The position numbers were made by a program, and so were the translations under genes. Positions 40,564 through 48,456 of a DNA stretch of 64,000 nucleotides are shown here, in pieces. The notes under the pieces are model-generated. The model was not told the origin of the DNA. It was given only the letters and a program-made list of their open reading frames with translations, and ran no database searches. How positions within the stretch are numbered: position 1 is the stretch's first letter; each line of letters starts with the position of its first letter. This stretch comes from DASUSH01 sp963785155 (GTDB lineage Bacteria; Actinomycetota; Thermoleophilia; Solirubrobacterales; 70-9), in NCBI GenBank assembly GCA_963785155.1, contig CAWAUB010000006.1, positions 1 to 64,000 of the forward strand, read 5' to 3'.

Positions 40564-41525
40564 GATCCCTCCTTCTTCTCGCCGGCGTCGGCCGGTGCCT
40601 GCGCAGGGGCCGGAGTGGGAGCGGCCTGCTGCGCCGCCGGGTCCGGGACGGGCTGCGGGGCTTCACCCGTGGCCTGCTGCGCGGCGGCAGCTTCAGCCGC
40701 GGCCTTGGCCTCCGCTTCCTGCTTCGCCTTCTCCTCGGCCTCCTGCTTGGCCTTGGCCTCCGCCTCGGCGCGCTTGCGCGCTTCCTCTTCGAGGCGCTTC
40801 TTCTCCTCCTCCGCGCGGCGCTTCTCCTCGGCCTGGCGGAACTCGCCGGCCGCACCCTCGATCGCCGAGCCGATCGTCGAGATGACCAAATCGCAGGAAC
40901 GGATCGCGTCGTCGTTGCCCGGGATCGGGAAATCGACCGGGTCCGGGTCGACGTTGGAGTCGACCAGGGCGATCATGGGGATCCCGAGGCGCTGGACCTC
41001 GCGCACCGCGATCTCCTCGGTCTTCAGATCGACGATGAAGACAGCCTGCGGCAGCCGCTTCATGTCGCGGACGCCGCCGAGGTTGTACTCGAGCTTCTTG
41101 AGCTCGGCCTCCATCGACATCCGCTCCTTGGTCGGCAGCAGGTCGAGCTGGTCGTTCTCCTTGAGGTTCGTCAGCTCGTGCAGGCGATCGATCCGCTTCG
41201 AGATCGTCGCGAAGTTCGTCAGCAGGCCGCCGAGCCAGCGCTGGTTCACGTAGGGCATGCCGCTCTTCTCGGCCCATTCCTTGACCGAGTCGCTCGCCTG
41301 CTTCTTGGTGCCGACGAAGAGCACGGCACCACCGTCGCGGGCTGCCTCTGCGGCGAACTCTGTCGCGCGATCGAGCAGCACCTGCGTCTGCTGCAGGTCG
41401 ATGACGTGGATGCCCTCGCGCTCGCCGAAGATGAACCGGCGCATGCGCGGGTTCCAGCGGCGCGTCTGGTGCCCGAAATGCAGCCCGGACTCCAGCAGCT
41501 CCTTCATCCCAACTTCTTGGGGCAT
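40560..41525 (-). CDS. rpsB: 30S ribosomal protein S2 with long charged/Ala-rich C-terminal tail
   Basis: 321 residues; the S2 fold covers about 1-229 (MKELLESGLHFGHQTRRWNP, FVGTKKQASDSV, YVNQRWLGGLLTNF, VDLKTEEIAVREVQRLGIP, VDSNVDPDPVDFPIPGND). The last 92 residues are a highly charged helix (AEEEKKRLEEEARKRAEAEA) turning into an Ala/Pro/Gln-rich disordered end. A GGGAG ribosome site precedes ATG 41525. The 128-base gap up to 41653 would hold the promoter of the rpsB-tsf-pyrH block; it contains GC-rich partial repeats near 41566-41596 but no element could be named. Confidence 0.94.
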   Translation of the reverse strand: MPQEVGMKELLESGLHFGHQTRRWNPRMRRFIFGEREGIHVIDLQQTQVLLDRATEFAAEAARDGGAVLFVGTKKQASDSVKEWAEKSGMPYVNQRWLGGLLTNFATISKRIDRLHELTNLKENDQLDLLPTKERMSMEAELKKLEYNLGGVRDMKRLPQAVFIVDLKTEEIAVREVQRLGIPMIALVDSNVDPDPVDFPIPGNDDAIRSCDLVISTIGSAIEGAAGEFRQAEEKRRAEEEKKRLEEEARKRAEAEAKAKQEAEEKAKQEAEAKAAAEAAAAQQATGEAPQPVPDPAAQQAAPTPAPAQAPADAGEKKEGS

Positions 41526-41653
41526 GAGACTCCCTTGTTCGATTAGTGCGAAGGCCCACCGGCGCTCTGGGGACCCGGGTCATCCGGGCAGGGCCCCTCG
41601 GCATTCACGGCGGGGTAGTGGGTTCGTGAATGAGCGGTTGATTGTAGGGCGGC

Positions 41654-42307
41654 CTACCCGCGTGCCCGCTCCAGCGCGGCCTTCAAGTCGTCCGGAAGCT
41701 CCGACTCGAAGACCACCTGCTCGCCGGTGCCCGGATGGCGGAAGCTGAGCCGGTGGCTGTGGAGGAACTGGCGCGTGAGGCCGTGGCGGCCGGGGTTGCC
41801 GTAGGTCGGGTCGCCGGCGACCGGGTGGTCGATCGCGGCGAAGTGGGCGCGGATCTGGTGGGTGCGGCCTGTCTCGAGCCGGACGTGGACCAGCGTGTCG
41901 TGGACGAGCAGCTCGACGGCCTCGAAATGGGTGCGGGCCTCACGCTGGGCGCGGCCGGCGACAGCCATTCGGGTCGGGTCGCGGTGGCTGCGTCCAATCG
42001 GCGCGTCGATCGTGCCCTCTCGTGAGCGCAGCCTGCCCTCGACGAGCGCGATGTACTCGCGACCGACCTCGCGGGCCGCGACCTGCGCGGCCAGGTTGGC
42101 GTGGGCCTCCTCGTTGCGCGACGCGACCATCAGTCCGGAGGTGTCCTTGTCGAGCCGGTGGACGATGCCCGGGCGACCTTCCTCCCCACCCACGAGTCCT
42201 TCGAGCAAATCGACAAGCGTTTTCTCCTTCACCCCGGGCGCCGGGTGGACGACGAGCCCCGGGGGCTTGTCGACGACGACCAGGTAGTCGTCCTCGTAGA
42301 CGATCAA
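41654..42307 (-). CDS. RluA-family pseudouridine synthase lacking the S4 domain
   Basis: 217 residues from TTG 42307, whose TTGA overlaps the lspA stop. Catalytic Asp53 lies in GIVHRLDKDTSGL. Other marks are IVYEDDYLVVVDKPPGLVVHP, THFEAVELL and LETGRTHQIRAHFA, with GDPTYG. Members isomerise uridines in 23S rRNA or tRNA. RluD-type relatives next to lspA usually carry an N-terminal S4 RNA-binding domain; none is seen here, since the frame upstream is a shadow of lspA. The size is like RluA. Last gene of the pgeF-lspA unit. Confidence 0.88.
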   Translation of the reverse strand: MIVYEDDYLVVVDKPPGLVVHPAPGVKEKTLVDLLEGLVGGEEGRPGIVHRLDKDTSGLMVASRNEEAHANLAAQVAAREVGREYIALVEGRLRSREGTIDAPIGRSHRDPTRMAVAGRAQREARTHFEAVELLVHDTLVHVRLETGRTHQIRAHFAAIDHPVAGDPTYGNPGRHGLTRQFLHSHRLSFRHPGTGEQVVFESELPDDLKAALERARG

Positions 42308-42756
42308 GGCTCGTGCGGCCGCATGTAGGTCACGACCAGGATCAGCACCCCGATCGTGATCGCAACGTCGGCGACGTTGAAGGCCGGCCAGTTGGGTGGG
42401 TCGATGAAGTCGGTGACGGCGCCCTCCCGGAGCCGGTCGGCGAGGTTGCCGAGGGCGCCGCCGGTGAGCAGGCCCACGGACAGCCACATGTTGGGCCGGG
42501 TCGGATTCGACGCGAACCACGCGACGAGCGCGCCGAGGGCGGCAAGGGTGACGAGGACGACGAGCGCGATGCCGTTGTCGAAGAGGCCGAAGGCGATGCC
42601 GGTGTTCGTGACGTAGTCGAGCTCGAAGCCGAGCGGCAGCTCGATCGGCGCCTCGCCCACCAGCGCGTCGATCGCGGCCTGCTTCGTCGCCTGGTCCGCG
42701 ATGAGGACGAGCGCGCAGGTCGCGACGGCGGCCCGCCAGGCTCCGGCCTTGCTCAC
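42304..42756 (-). CDS. lspA: Lipoprotein signal peptidase (signal peptidase II)
   Basis: 150-residue four-helix membrane aspartic protease that cleaves prolipoproteins after lipid attachment. The catalytic aspartates lie in AVTDFIDPPNWPAFNVAD (TDFID and NVAD); other conserved parts are ADQATKQAAI, YVTNTGIAFGLF and GGALGNLADRLREG. The start is GTG 42756, overlapping the YggT stop; upstream frame is read-through. The GH3 protein at 4637 is one likely substrate in this window. Globomycin target in other bacteria. Confidence 0.93.
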   Translation of the reverse strand: MSKAGAWRAAVATCALVLIADQATKQAAIDALVGEAPIELPLGFELDYVTNTGIAFGLFDNGIALVVLVTLAALGALVAWFASNPTRPNMWLSVGLLTGGALGNLADRLREGAVTDFIDPPNWPAFNVADVAITIGVLILVVTYMRPHEP

Positions 42757-43049
42757 CCTTCGATGAGCCCGACCACGAGGGCCTGGACGATGTAGAGCAG
42801 GAAGATCGCCAGGATCGGGCTCAGGTCGAGCGGGCCAATCGATGGGATGAAGCGACGGAACAGGTTGAGGTAGGGATCCACGACCTCGGTGATGAAGCCG
42901 ACGACCGCCGCGAGCGCCCGGTTGTAGGGCATCCGCGGGACGAACGAGATGACGATCCGGGCGAAGATCAGGATCAGGTAGACGAGGAAGAGCGCGTCTA
43001 CGTAGTCCGCGATCTCCCCTCTTCCGATCTCGGCGAAGAGGCTGCTCAA
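42753..43049 (-). CDS. YggT family membrane protein
   Basis: 98 residues from TTG 43049, overlapping the proC stop (TTGA). Two hydrophobic segments (ALFLVYLILIFARIVISFV and SPILAIFLLYIVQALVVGL) flank the conserved cytoplasmic-side motif NRALAAVVGFITEVVDPYLNLFRRFIP-type region (key parts VVDPYLNLFRR and IPSIGPLDLSPI). YggT proteins are found in division clusters of Gram-positive bacteria and in plastids; the role is not settled, possibly in membrane or nucleoid distribution. Coupled at both ends by 4-base overlaps. Confidence 0.85.
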   Translation of the reverse strand: MSSLFAEIGRGEIADYVDALFLVYLILIFARIVISFVPRMPYNRALAAVVGFITEVVDPYLNLFRRFIPSIGPLDLSPILAIFLLYIVQALVVGLIEG

Positions 43050-43816
43050 CGGAACCTCGCGAGCGAAGCCTCGGCTGCGGCATCGAACGCTGCCTTGAGC
43101 GCGCCCCGCTCGAGCGCCTCGAGGCCGGCTTCGGTGGCGCCGCCGGGCGGGGCCACCGCATGCCGGATCGCGGCCGCATCGCGCTTGCCCAGAAGCTCGC
43201 CCGTGCCGGCGAACGTCTCGGCGACGAAACGGGCTGCCGTCTCGGGATCGAGCCCCTCGCGAACGCCTGCGTCGGTGAGGACCTCGGCGACCAGGGCGAC
43301 GTAGGCAGGCGAGCACGACATGATCGCCATCGCGGCCTCCATGTGCTGCTCGTCGAGCTCGAATGCGGTGCCGAGGAGGGCGAGCAGGTCCGTGATCCCG
43401 CGCTCGATCTCCCCGGGAACGTCGTCACCGACGACGTAACAAAGGACGCCGCGCCGGACCTCGACAGGCTGGTTGGGCATCAGCCGCACGACGGGGACGC
43501 CCGGGAAGGCCTCCGCGATCCGCGCGAGCGGAGTCGCGGCCAGCATCGAGAGAATGGCCTCCGGGCCGGCCGGCGCCAGCTCGGCGGCGACCGAGTCGAG
43601 CGCGGCCGGCTTTACGCCGAGCACGATCAGGTCCGCCTGGCCAGCCAGCTCCGAGAGGTCGTCGGCAACCGATCCGCCCAGCTCGTCGGCGAGGGCCTTG
43701 GCTCGATCGCGCTCGAGATCGCAGAAGACCATCGAGCCCGGGCCGCCGTCCGCGCCCGACCAGCCACGGGCCATCGCGGCAGCCATGTTTCCCGCACCTG
43801 CGAACCCGACCTTCAT
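43046..43816 (-). CDS. proC: Pyrroline-5-carboxylate reductase
   Basis: 256 residues. Last step of proline synthesis: P5C to proline with NAD(P)H. The Rossmann start is KVGFAGAGNMAAAMARG; LIVLGVKPAALDSVAAEL and VVRLMPNQPVEVRRGV are typical. The C-terminal signature GLDPETAARFVAETFAGTGELL is followed by HAVAPPGGATEAGLEALE, the proline-binding end. It is embedded in the division/wall cluster between sepF (32 bases upstream) and yggT, a place it also takes in several actinobacteria and firmicutes. Confidence 0.94.
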   Translation of the reverse strand: MKVGFAGAGNMAAAMARGWSGADGGPGSMVFCDLERDRAKALADELGGSVADDLSELAGQADLIVLGVKPAALDSVAAELAPAGPEAILSMLAATPLARIAEAFPGVPVVRLMPNQPVEVRRGVLCYVVGDDVPGEIERGITDLLALLGTAFELDEQHMEAAMAIMSCSPAYVALVAEVLTDAGVREGLDPETAARFVAETFAGTGELLGKRDAAAIRHAVAPPGGATEAGLEALERGALKAAFDAAAEASLARFR

Positions 43817-43847
43817 GGGGCCAAGCCTAGTGCTGGCCCGCGCCCGG

Positions 43848-44423
43848 CTAAGACTGGTTGAAGAAGCCCTTCTCGATCAGGCGAGCCCGCTCCTCCGCCG
43901 AGACCTCGACGTTGCGCGGGGTGAGCAGGAAGGTCTTCTCGGCGATCTTCTGCATGCCGCCGTCGAGCGCGTAGGTGAGCCCGGAAGCGAAGTCGATCAG
44001 GCGCTTGGAGAGCTCGGCCTCGGTGCTCTGGAGATTCAGGATCACGGGCACGTTCCGCTTGAAGCGGTCGGCGACCTCCTGGGCCTCATTGAAGCTGGAC
44101 GGGGTGACGAGGTGGACCTGGACGTCGGCCCCACCCCCGTTGCCGCCGTTGCCGCCGGTATCGACGGGGCGAAGCGTCCGCGTGGCCGTGACCGGCTCGT
44201 CGTCGGCGAAGATGTCGTCGATCTCGTCGCGGCGCTGGCGCCGCGTCTCGAGCTTGCGCACGTTCGAGCGGCTGCGCCGCGACTCGCGCTGCGGAGGGGG
44301 CTCGAAGAGGTCGTCCCCGCCGCCGGAGGTCTCCGGCTCGTAGTACTCGTCGTCGGCGTACTCGTGGTCCTCGGCCAGGCCGAAGTAGACAAGTGCGCGG
44401 TGCCAGGTATCGCGGATAGCCAT
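43848..44423 (-). CDS. sepF: Cell division protein SepF
   Basis: 191 residues. The N-terminus MAIRDTWHRALVYFGLAED is the amphipathic membrane-binding helix. A long acidic/basic linker follows (about 20-100), with Gly/Asn-rich GGNGGNGGG. The C-terminal DUF552 domain (about 103-190) reads VHLVTPSSFNEAQEVADRF, VPVILNLQSTEAELSKRLID, FASGLTYALDGGMQKIAEKTFLLTP in part, and the final helix VSAEERARLIEKGFF. SepF tethers FtsZ to the membrane and is the essential anchor in actinobacteria lacking FtsA. ftsZ itself is not in this window. Confidence 0.93.
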   Translation of the reverse strand: MAIRDTWHRALVYFGLAEDHEYADDEYYEPETSGGGDDLFEPPPQRESRRSRSNVRKLETRRQRRDEIDDIFADDEPVTATRTLRPVDTGGNGGNGGGADVQVHLVTPSSFNEAQEVADRFKRNVPVILNLQSTEAELSKRLIDFASGLTYALDGGMQKIAEKTFLLTPRNVEVSAEERARLIEKGFFNQS

Positions 44424-44512
44424 CGTGGGCGCCTTTTCGTTGCCTTACCCCTGTACCCCTTCACAAGTATCGCGCACGAGATCGCGTTTGCAGGCGATCT
44501 GTCAGGCCGCCC

Positions 44513-45145
44513 TCAGGCGTAGAGCGTCGTCCCGAGTCGGATGATCGTCGCTCCCTCCTCCACCGCGACCGGCCAGTCCTGGCTCGTGCCCATCGACAGC
44601 CGCGCCAGCCCATGGTCGCCGGCAAGCTCGGCGAGGCGGGCGAAATATGGCCGCGACTCCTCGGCGTCTTCGCTGAACGGAGGCATCGTCATGAGCCCGC
44701 CGACGCGGACGGGACACCGCTCGATGAAGCCTCCCAGCGCGTCCGGCTCGACGCCGCCCTTCGACTCCTCACCCGCGAGGTTGACCTCGACCAGAACCTC
44801 GGTTTCAGGTCCGCCATGGCGTTCCAGCTGCTCGACGGCCGAATCGGACGCGATCGAATGGATCAGGCGGACGAGCGGCAGGATCCGCTTGACCTTGCGG
44901 CTCTGCACGTTGCCGATGAAGTCCCAGGCGAAGTCGTCGGCCCAGCGCTCCTTCTTCGCCTCCAAATCCTGAAGCCGGTTCTCGCCGACGAGGGTGACGC
45001 CCGCCTCCGCGAGGGTCCCCATCTCCTCCAGCGGGACGTACTTGGTCGCGGCGAGGATCTCCACCTCGGATCCCGCCCGCTCGCGAACCCGGTCGAGGTT
45101 GGCCCGGATCTTGGCCGCCTCGAGGCCGTGGATCAGTCCCGCCAT
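44513..45145 (-). CDS. YggS family PLP homeostasis protein
   Basis: 210 residues from ATG 45145. A PLP-binding TIM barrel without known catalysis, controlling pyridoxal phosphate and amino-acid balance. The PLP lysine is Lys35 in ILAATKYVP. Other marks are GVTLVGENRLQDLEAK, WDFIGNVQSRKVKRI (usual HFIGxLQxNK), VLVEVNLAGEESKGG and LSMGTSQDWPVAVEEGATIIRLGT. Note WDFIG in place of the usual WHFIG. It overlaps the end of pgeF by 13 bases. The 89-base gap to sepF holds no gene. Confidence 0.92.
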   Translation of the reverse strand: MAGLIHGLEAAKIRANLDRVRERAGSEVEILAATKYVPLEEMGTLAEAGVTLVGENRLQDLEAKKERWADDFAWDFIGNVQSRKVKRILPLVRLIHSIASDSAVEQLERHGGPETEVLVEVNLAGEESKGGVEPDALGGFIERCPVRVGGLMTMPPFSEDAEESRPYFARLAELAGDHGLARLSMGTSQDWPVAVEEGATIIRLGTTLYA

Positions 45146-45873
45146 ACGAGACCTCCCTGGCGCCCGGTCGTCGGGCCTTCCCGGCGATGCGAGAAGAAGA
45201 GGTCGGACTCGCAGTTCGTGCAGTGGCCGGCGATCTCGATCTCGGCGACCCCGGCGCGCTCGAGCAGGCGGCGGGCAACCTCGGGAAGGTTGAGCATGCG
45301 ACCGTCCGCGACGCCCTCGCCGAGCGGCAGGAACCGGGCCAGCACCTCGTCGCCAACCTCGTAACAGCAGGGTCCGATCCCCGGCCCGACCGCGGCGGCC
45401 TGTCCGGCGACCGCGTTCACGCCGCGCTCGACGATGCCGCCCGCCAGTCCTCGCCAGCCGCAATGGAGCATCGCCACCCCACCCTCCCCGGCGACGGCGA
45501 CGGGCAGGCAGTCGGCAACGAAGACGAGGGGGGCGAGTCCGGTCTCGGCGGTGAAGTGGCCGTCGAGCTCAGGCGGATCGGCGGAGCCTGGTTCGGCGAA
45601 GGGGCTTGGTTCCTGCGGCCCGTCGTGACCGGTGATCTCGGCCCCGTGGACCTGGCGGGCGATCACGACGTGGTCGGGCTCGAGGCCGACGGCGCCGGCG
45701 AAGCTGTGCCGGTTCTCGCGGACCCTGTTCGGGTCGTCGCCGGTGAGGATCGCGAGGTTGAGACTCTCGTAGGGGGCCGGGCTGACGCCACCGATGCGGG
45801 TGGAGAAGGCGGCGTGGGCGCCGGGGAGGTCGGCGGCGAGCCATCGGACGCCCTGTTCTTCGCGCCACTCCAT
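45133..45873 (-). CDS. pgeF: Peptidoglycan editing factor / multicopper polyphenol-oxidase-like protein (YfiH)
   Basis: 246 residues. YfiH-family proteins have a Cys/His zinc or copper site and act as purine nucleoside phosphorylase/adenosine deaminase-like enzymes or remove misincorporated residues from wall precursors. Conserved parts: AAFSTRIGGVSPAPYESLNL, HVVIARQVHGAEI, PLVFVADCLPVAVA, AMLHCGWRGLAGGIVERGV and GPGIGPCCYEVGDEV. It is first in the leftward unit; ftsZ, its usual upstream partner, is replaced by a 72-base gap and then cca. Confidence 0.9.
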   Translation of the reverse strand: MEWREEQGVRWLAADLPGAHAAFSTRIGGVSPAPYESLNLAILTGDDPNRVRENRHSFAGAVGLEPDHVVIARQVHGAEITGHDGPQEPSPFAEPGSADPPELDGHFTAETGLAPLVFVADCLPVAVAGEGGVAMLHCGWRGLAGGIVERGVNAVAGQAAAVGPGIGPCCYEVGDEVLARFLPLGEGVADGRMLNLPEVARRLLERAGVAEIEIAGHCTNCESDLFFSHRREGPTTGRQGGLVWRD

Positions 45874-45945
45874 GGGCGTCGGAGGCTACCCAGCCCCGCG
45901 AACGTCCCAAATGACCCTGCGGAAATGGCATGCGCTCGCGGACGT

Positions 45946-47088
45946 TCACGTGCGCGCGGCGGCAGCCAGGGCGGTTTGGAGCTCCTCTTCCTTATCCCTT
46001 ACCTGCCCATCCAACTTCGCGTCCAAAGCGGCGCTCAGGCCAACCCCGACGGCCGGACCCTCGGGCACCCCAGCCGCCATCAGGTCCTCCCCCGTGATCT
46101 CCAGCCGCACGTCCCGCCACTCATCGACCCAGCGGTCCAACCACTCGGCCCCCATCGCCCGCGCCAGGACGAGCGCCAGTGGCGAAGCACCCCTGGCCGC
46201 GGCGGCATAGCTCGATGGCGGCCCATCCTCAATCCCCACAAGCTCGCCCGCATCACGGAGCGGCCCCGGAGCCGGCGCATATCTCCCGGCCCTCGGCCCG
46301 GCCACGAGCATCGCGGCTGAGTGCGGCACCGAGCCTCGCCAGCGCGGTTGATCCAGCACGTCAGCCACCGCGCCCATCAGCTCAGGGTCGCCACCCTCAA
46401 CCAGCCCCCACCCCTCCAGCAACTCGAACCCCGCCCGCCATTTCTCCTCAGCGGTCAGCCGCGCGAGGTCCGCCTCCACCCGCTCAGCGGAAACCGTCCC
46501 CAGGTCGGCCGCACGCAACGCCGCCTCCGTCTCCGTCTCAGCGCGAACCCGAAGCGCGCCGCATACCGGGCCGCGCGCAGAGCCCGCGTCGGATCGTCGG
46601 CGAACGACGCAGAATGCAGGACCCGCAGCAGGCCCGCCTCGAGGTCCGCGACGCCGCCATGGGGATCGAGAAGGCCGTCCGGCTCCCCGAGCGCGCACCG
46701 CCATCGCGTTCACCGTGAAGTCCCGGCGCGACAGGTCGTCGGCGATCGGGGCCGGCCGGACCTCGGGCAGGGCGCCGGGATGTGCGTAATCCTCGGCCCG
46801 CGTCGCCGCGAGATTCACCTCGCGCCCGCCGATTGCGACGGTCGCGGTGCCGAACCGGCCGTACTCCGCAACGTCGGCCTCGGGCTCCGCCACCCGGCCG
46901 GCCAGCTGGATCGCGTCGCCTTCCACCGCCAGATCGACGTCGAGGGGCTCGCGGCCGAGCAATAGATCACGTACCGCGCCGCCCACCAGGTACACCGGCG
47001 TCTCGCCGGCCGCCTCGACAACCGGCTCCAGGCCGAGGCCGGCCACACCGGCCGCCAGCGCCTCCTTGTTCGTGTCCGGGGAGCCCAC
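45946..47088 (-). CDS. cca: Poly(A) polymerase/tRNA nucleotidyltransferase family protein (two compensating frameshifts here)
   Basis: About 380 residues from GTG 47088. The pol-beta head domain shows TPVYLVGGAVRDLLLGREPLD and the metal-binding pair VDLAVEGDA, with FGTATVAIGG and DLSRRDFTVNAMAV. The frame then shifts near 46688-46698 and returns near 46536-46547. In the alternate frame between them, GEPDGLLDPHGGVADLEAG, LLRVLHSASFADDPTRALR and AARYAARFGFAL are textbook family sequence, so the two indels compensate. The rest (ETEAALRAADLGTVSAERV and beyond) is normal but lacks a clear HD domain. It adds CCA to tRNAs or adds A residues; which one is not decidable. Confidence 0.82.
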   Translation of the reverse strand: MGSPDTNKEALAAGVAGLGLEPVVEAAGETPVYLVGGAVRDLLLGREPLDVDLAVEGDAIQLAGRVAEPEADVAEYGRFGTATVAIGGREVNLAATRAEDYAHPGALPEVRPAPIADDLSRRDFTVNAMAVRARGAGRPSRSPWRRRGPRGGPAAGPAFCVVRRRSDAGSARGPVCGALRVRAETETEAALRAADLGTVSAERVEADLARLTAEEKWRAGFELLEGWGLVEGGDPELMGAVADVLDQPRWRGSVPHSAAMLVAGPRAGRYAPAPGPLRDAGELVGIEDGPPSSYAAAARGASPLALVLARAMGAEWLDRWVDEWRDVRLEITGEDLMAAGVPEGPAVGVGLSAALDAKLDGQVRDKEEELQTALAAAART

Positions 47089-47118
47089 GCCGCTTTCGTA
47101 CCATGCAGCGCTCCTCCT

Positions 47119-48456
47119 ATGGGTCGACTGCTCGCATTCATGCGCGCGCAACCCGACGGACGGCACGAGGTCTTCTGGGCCGTCGTGGCCGCTTTCCTCG
47201 GTGCCGCAAGCGCCGCCGCTCTGGTCCTCGCGATCAACTTCGTCGACCAGCCGGACGACATCACGAACCCGAACGTCGCCTTCGACGAGGACGAGCAGAA
47301 GCCCGGCAAGCAGCCCGCGGAAGCCGAGACGGTCGACTGGCCGATCTACGGCGCCGATCTCGCCCGCACGAAGAACCTCGACGCGAACATCGAGCCGCCG
47401 ATGCGAAAGATCTGGAGCTGGGACTCGAAGGAGCTGATCGAGTTCTCCCCGATCGTCGTCAACGACGTCCTCTACGGGATGAACAACGACGCGCTCTTCT
47501 TCGCGCTGGACACGGACACCGGCAAGCGGCTCTGGAAGAAGGACGTCGGCGAGCTGAACGCCTCCTCGCCCGTCTACCACAAGGGGGTCCTCTACGCCGT
47601 CAATCTCGATCCCGGCCAAGTCTTCGCCCTCGACGCCAAGGACGGCAAGACGATCTGGAGCCAGCCGCTGCCCGGCCGCTCCGAGTCCTCGCCGGCGATC
47701 TACAAGGGCAAGTTGATCTTCGGCTGCGAGTGCAACACGGTCTTTGCCTACGACGCCAAGACCGGCAAGCAGGTCTGGTCGACCCCGACCGACGGCGAGG
47801 TGAAGGCCGCTCCGGCGATCGCCGACGGGAAGGTCTACGTCGGCGACTACGCCGGCCAGATGTACGCGCTGAACGCGGTGAACGGCGGGGTCGTCTGGAA
47901 GTCGTCCGGCCAGGGCGGAAGCTTCGGCGCGTCGGGGCGCTTCTACTCCTCACCCGCGGTCGCCTTCGGCCGCGTCTACGCATCCAACGTCGATACGAAG
48001 GTCTACTCGTTCGATTCCGCGACCGGCGAGGTGGCCTGGTCGCAGTCGACGGGAGACTGGGTCTACTCAGCGGCCGTGGTCGGCGAAGTCGCAGGGCGGC
48101 CCGCCGTGTTCGCGGCCTCCTTCGATCACAAGGCCTACGCGTTCGACGCCCGCAGCGGAGACATCATCTGGACGGCCGACGTCGGCGGCATCGTCTCCGG
48201 CGCCGGCTCGATCGTCGGCGACATCTACTACGTGTCGATCCTCGCCGGCAAGACCTACGGGCTGGACACCGACACCGGCGAGCGGGTCTTCACCTTCGAC
48301 AAGGGTGAGTACAACCCGGTGATCTCCGACGGGGAGCGCATCTACCTGACCGGCTACTCGTCGATCAACGCGCTGGAAGAGAAGGAGAAGAAGAGCGGTG
48401 GCGGCGCTAAGGGTGGCGGGAAGCCGAAGAAGGGCGACGGGAAAAAACAAAAGTGA
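47119..48456 (+). CDS. Membrane-anchored PQQ-repeat (BamB-like) beta-propeller protein
   Basis: 445 residues from ATG 47119. One N-terminal membrane helix (about 19-40, FWAVVAAFLGAASAAALVLAI) anchors an outside beta-propeller. PQQ-type blades repeat: LFFALDTDTGKRLWKKDVG, VFALDAKDGKTIWSQPLPG, VFAYDAKTGKQVWSTPTDG, MYALNAVNGGVVWKSSGQG, VYSFDSATGEVAWSQSTGD, AYAFDARSGDIIWTADVGG. The tail is Lys/Gly-rich (KKSGGGAKGGGKPKKG). Such proteins are protein-binding scaffolds or quinoprotein-like; no PQQ ligand residues stand out. It diverges from cca by 30 bases and its end overlaps the MFS gene antisense. Confidence 0.85.
   Translation: MGRLLAFMRAQPDGRHEVFWAVVAAFLGAASAAALVLAINFVDQPDDITNPNVAFDEDEQKPGKQPAEAETVDWPIYGADLARTKNLDANIEPPMRKIWSWDSKELIEFSPIVVNDVLYGMNNDALFFALDTDTGKRLWKKDVGELNASSPVYHKGVLYAVNLDPGQVFALDAKDGKTIWSQPLPGRSESSPAIYKGKLIFGCECNTVFAYDAKTGKQVWSTPTDGEVKAAPAIADGKVYVGDYAGQMYALNAVNGGVVWKSSGQGGSFGASGRFYSSPAVAFGRVYASNVDTKVYSFDSATGEVAWSQSTGDWVYSAAVVGEVAGRPAVFAASFDHKAYAFDARSGDIIWTADVGGIVSGAGSIVGDIYYVSILAGKTYGLDTDTGERVFTFDKGEYNPVISDGERIYLTGYSSINALEEKEKKSGGGAKGGGKPKKGDGKKQK

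Noticed and set aside
41566..41596. GC-rich partial inverted repeats upstream of rpsB as a ribosomal-protein leader element
   Set aside because: Pairing is imperfect and does not match any S2 leader that I can identify with confidence.
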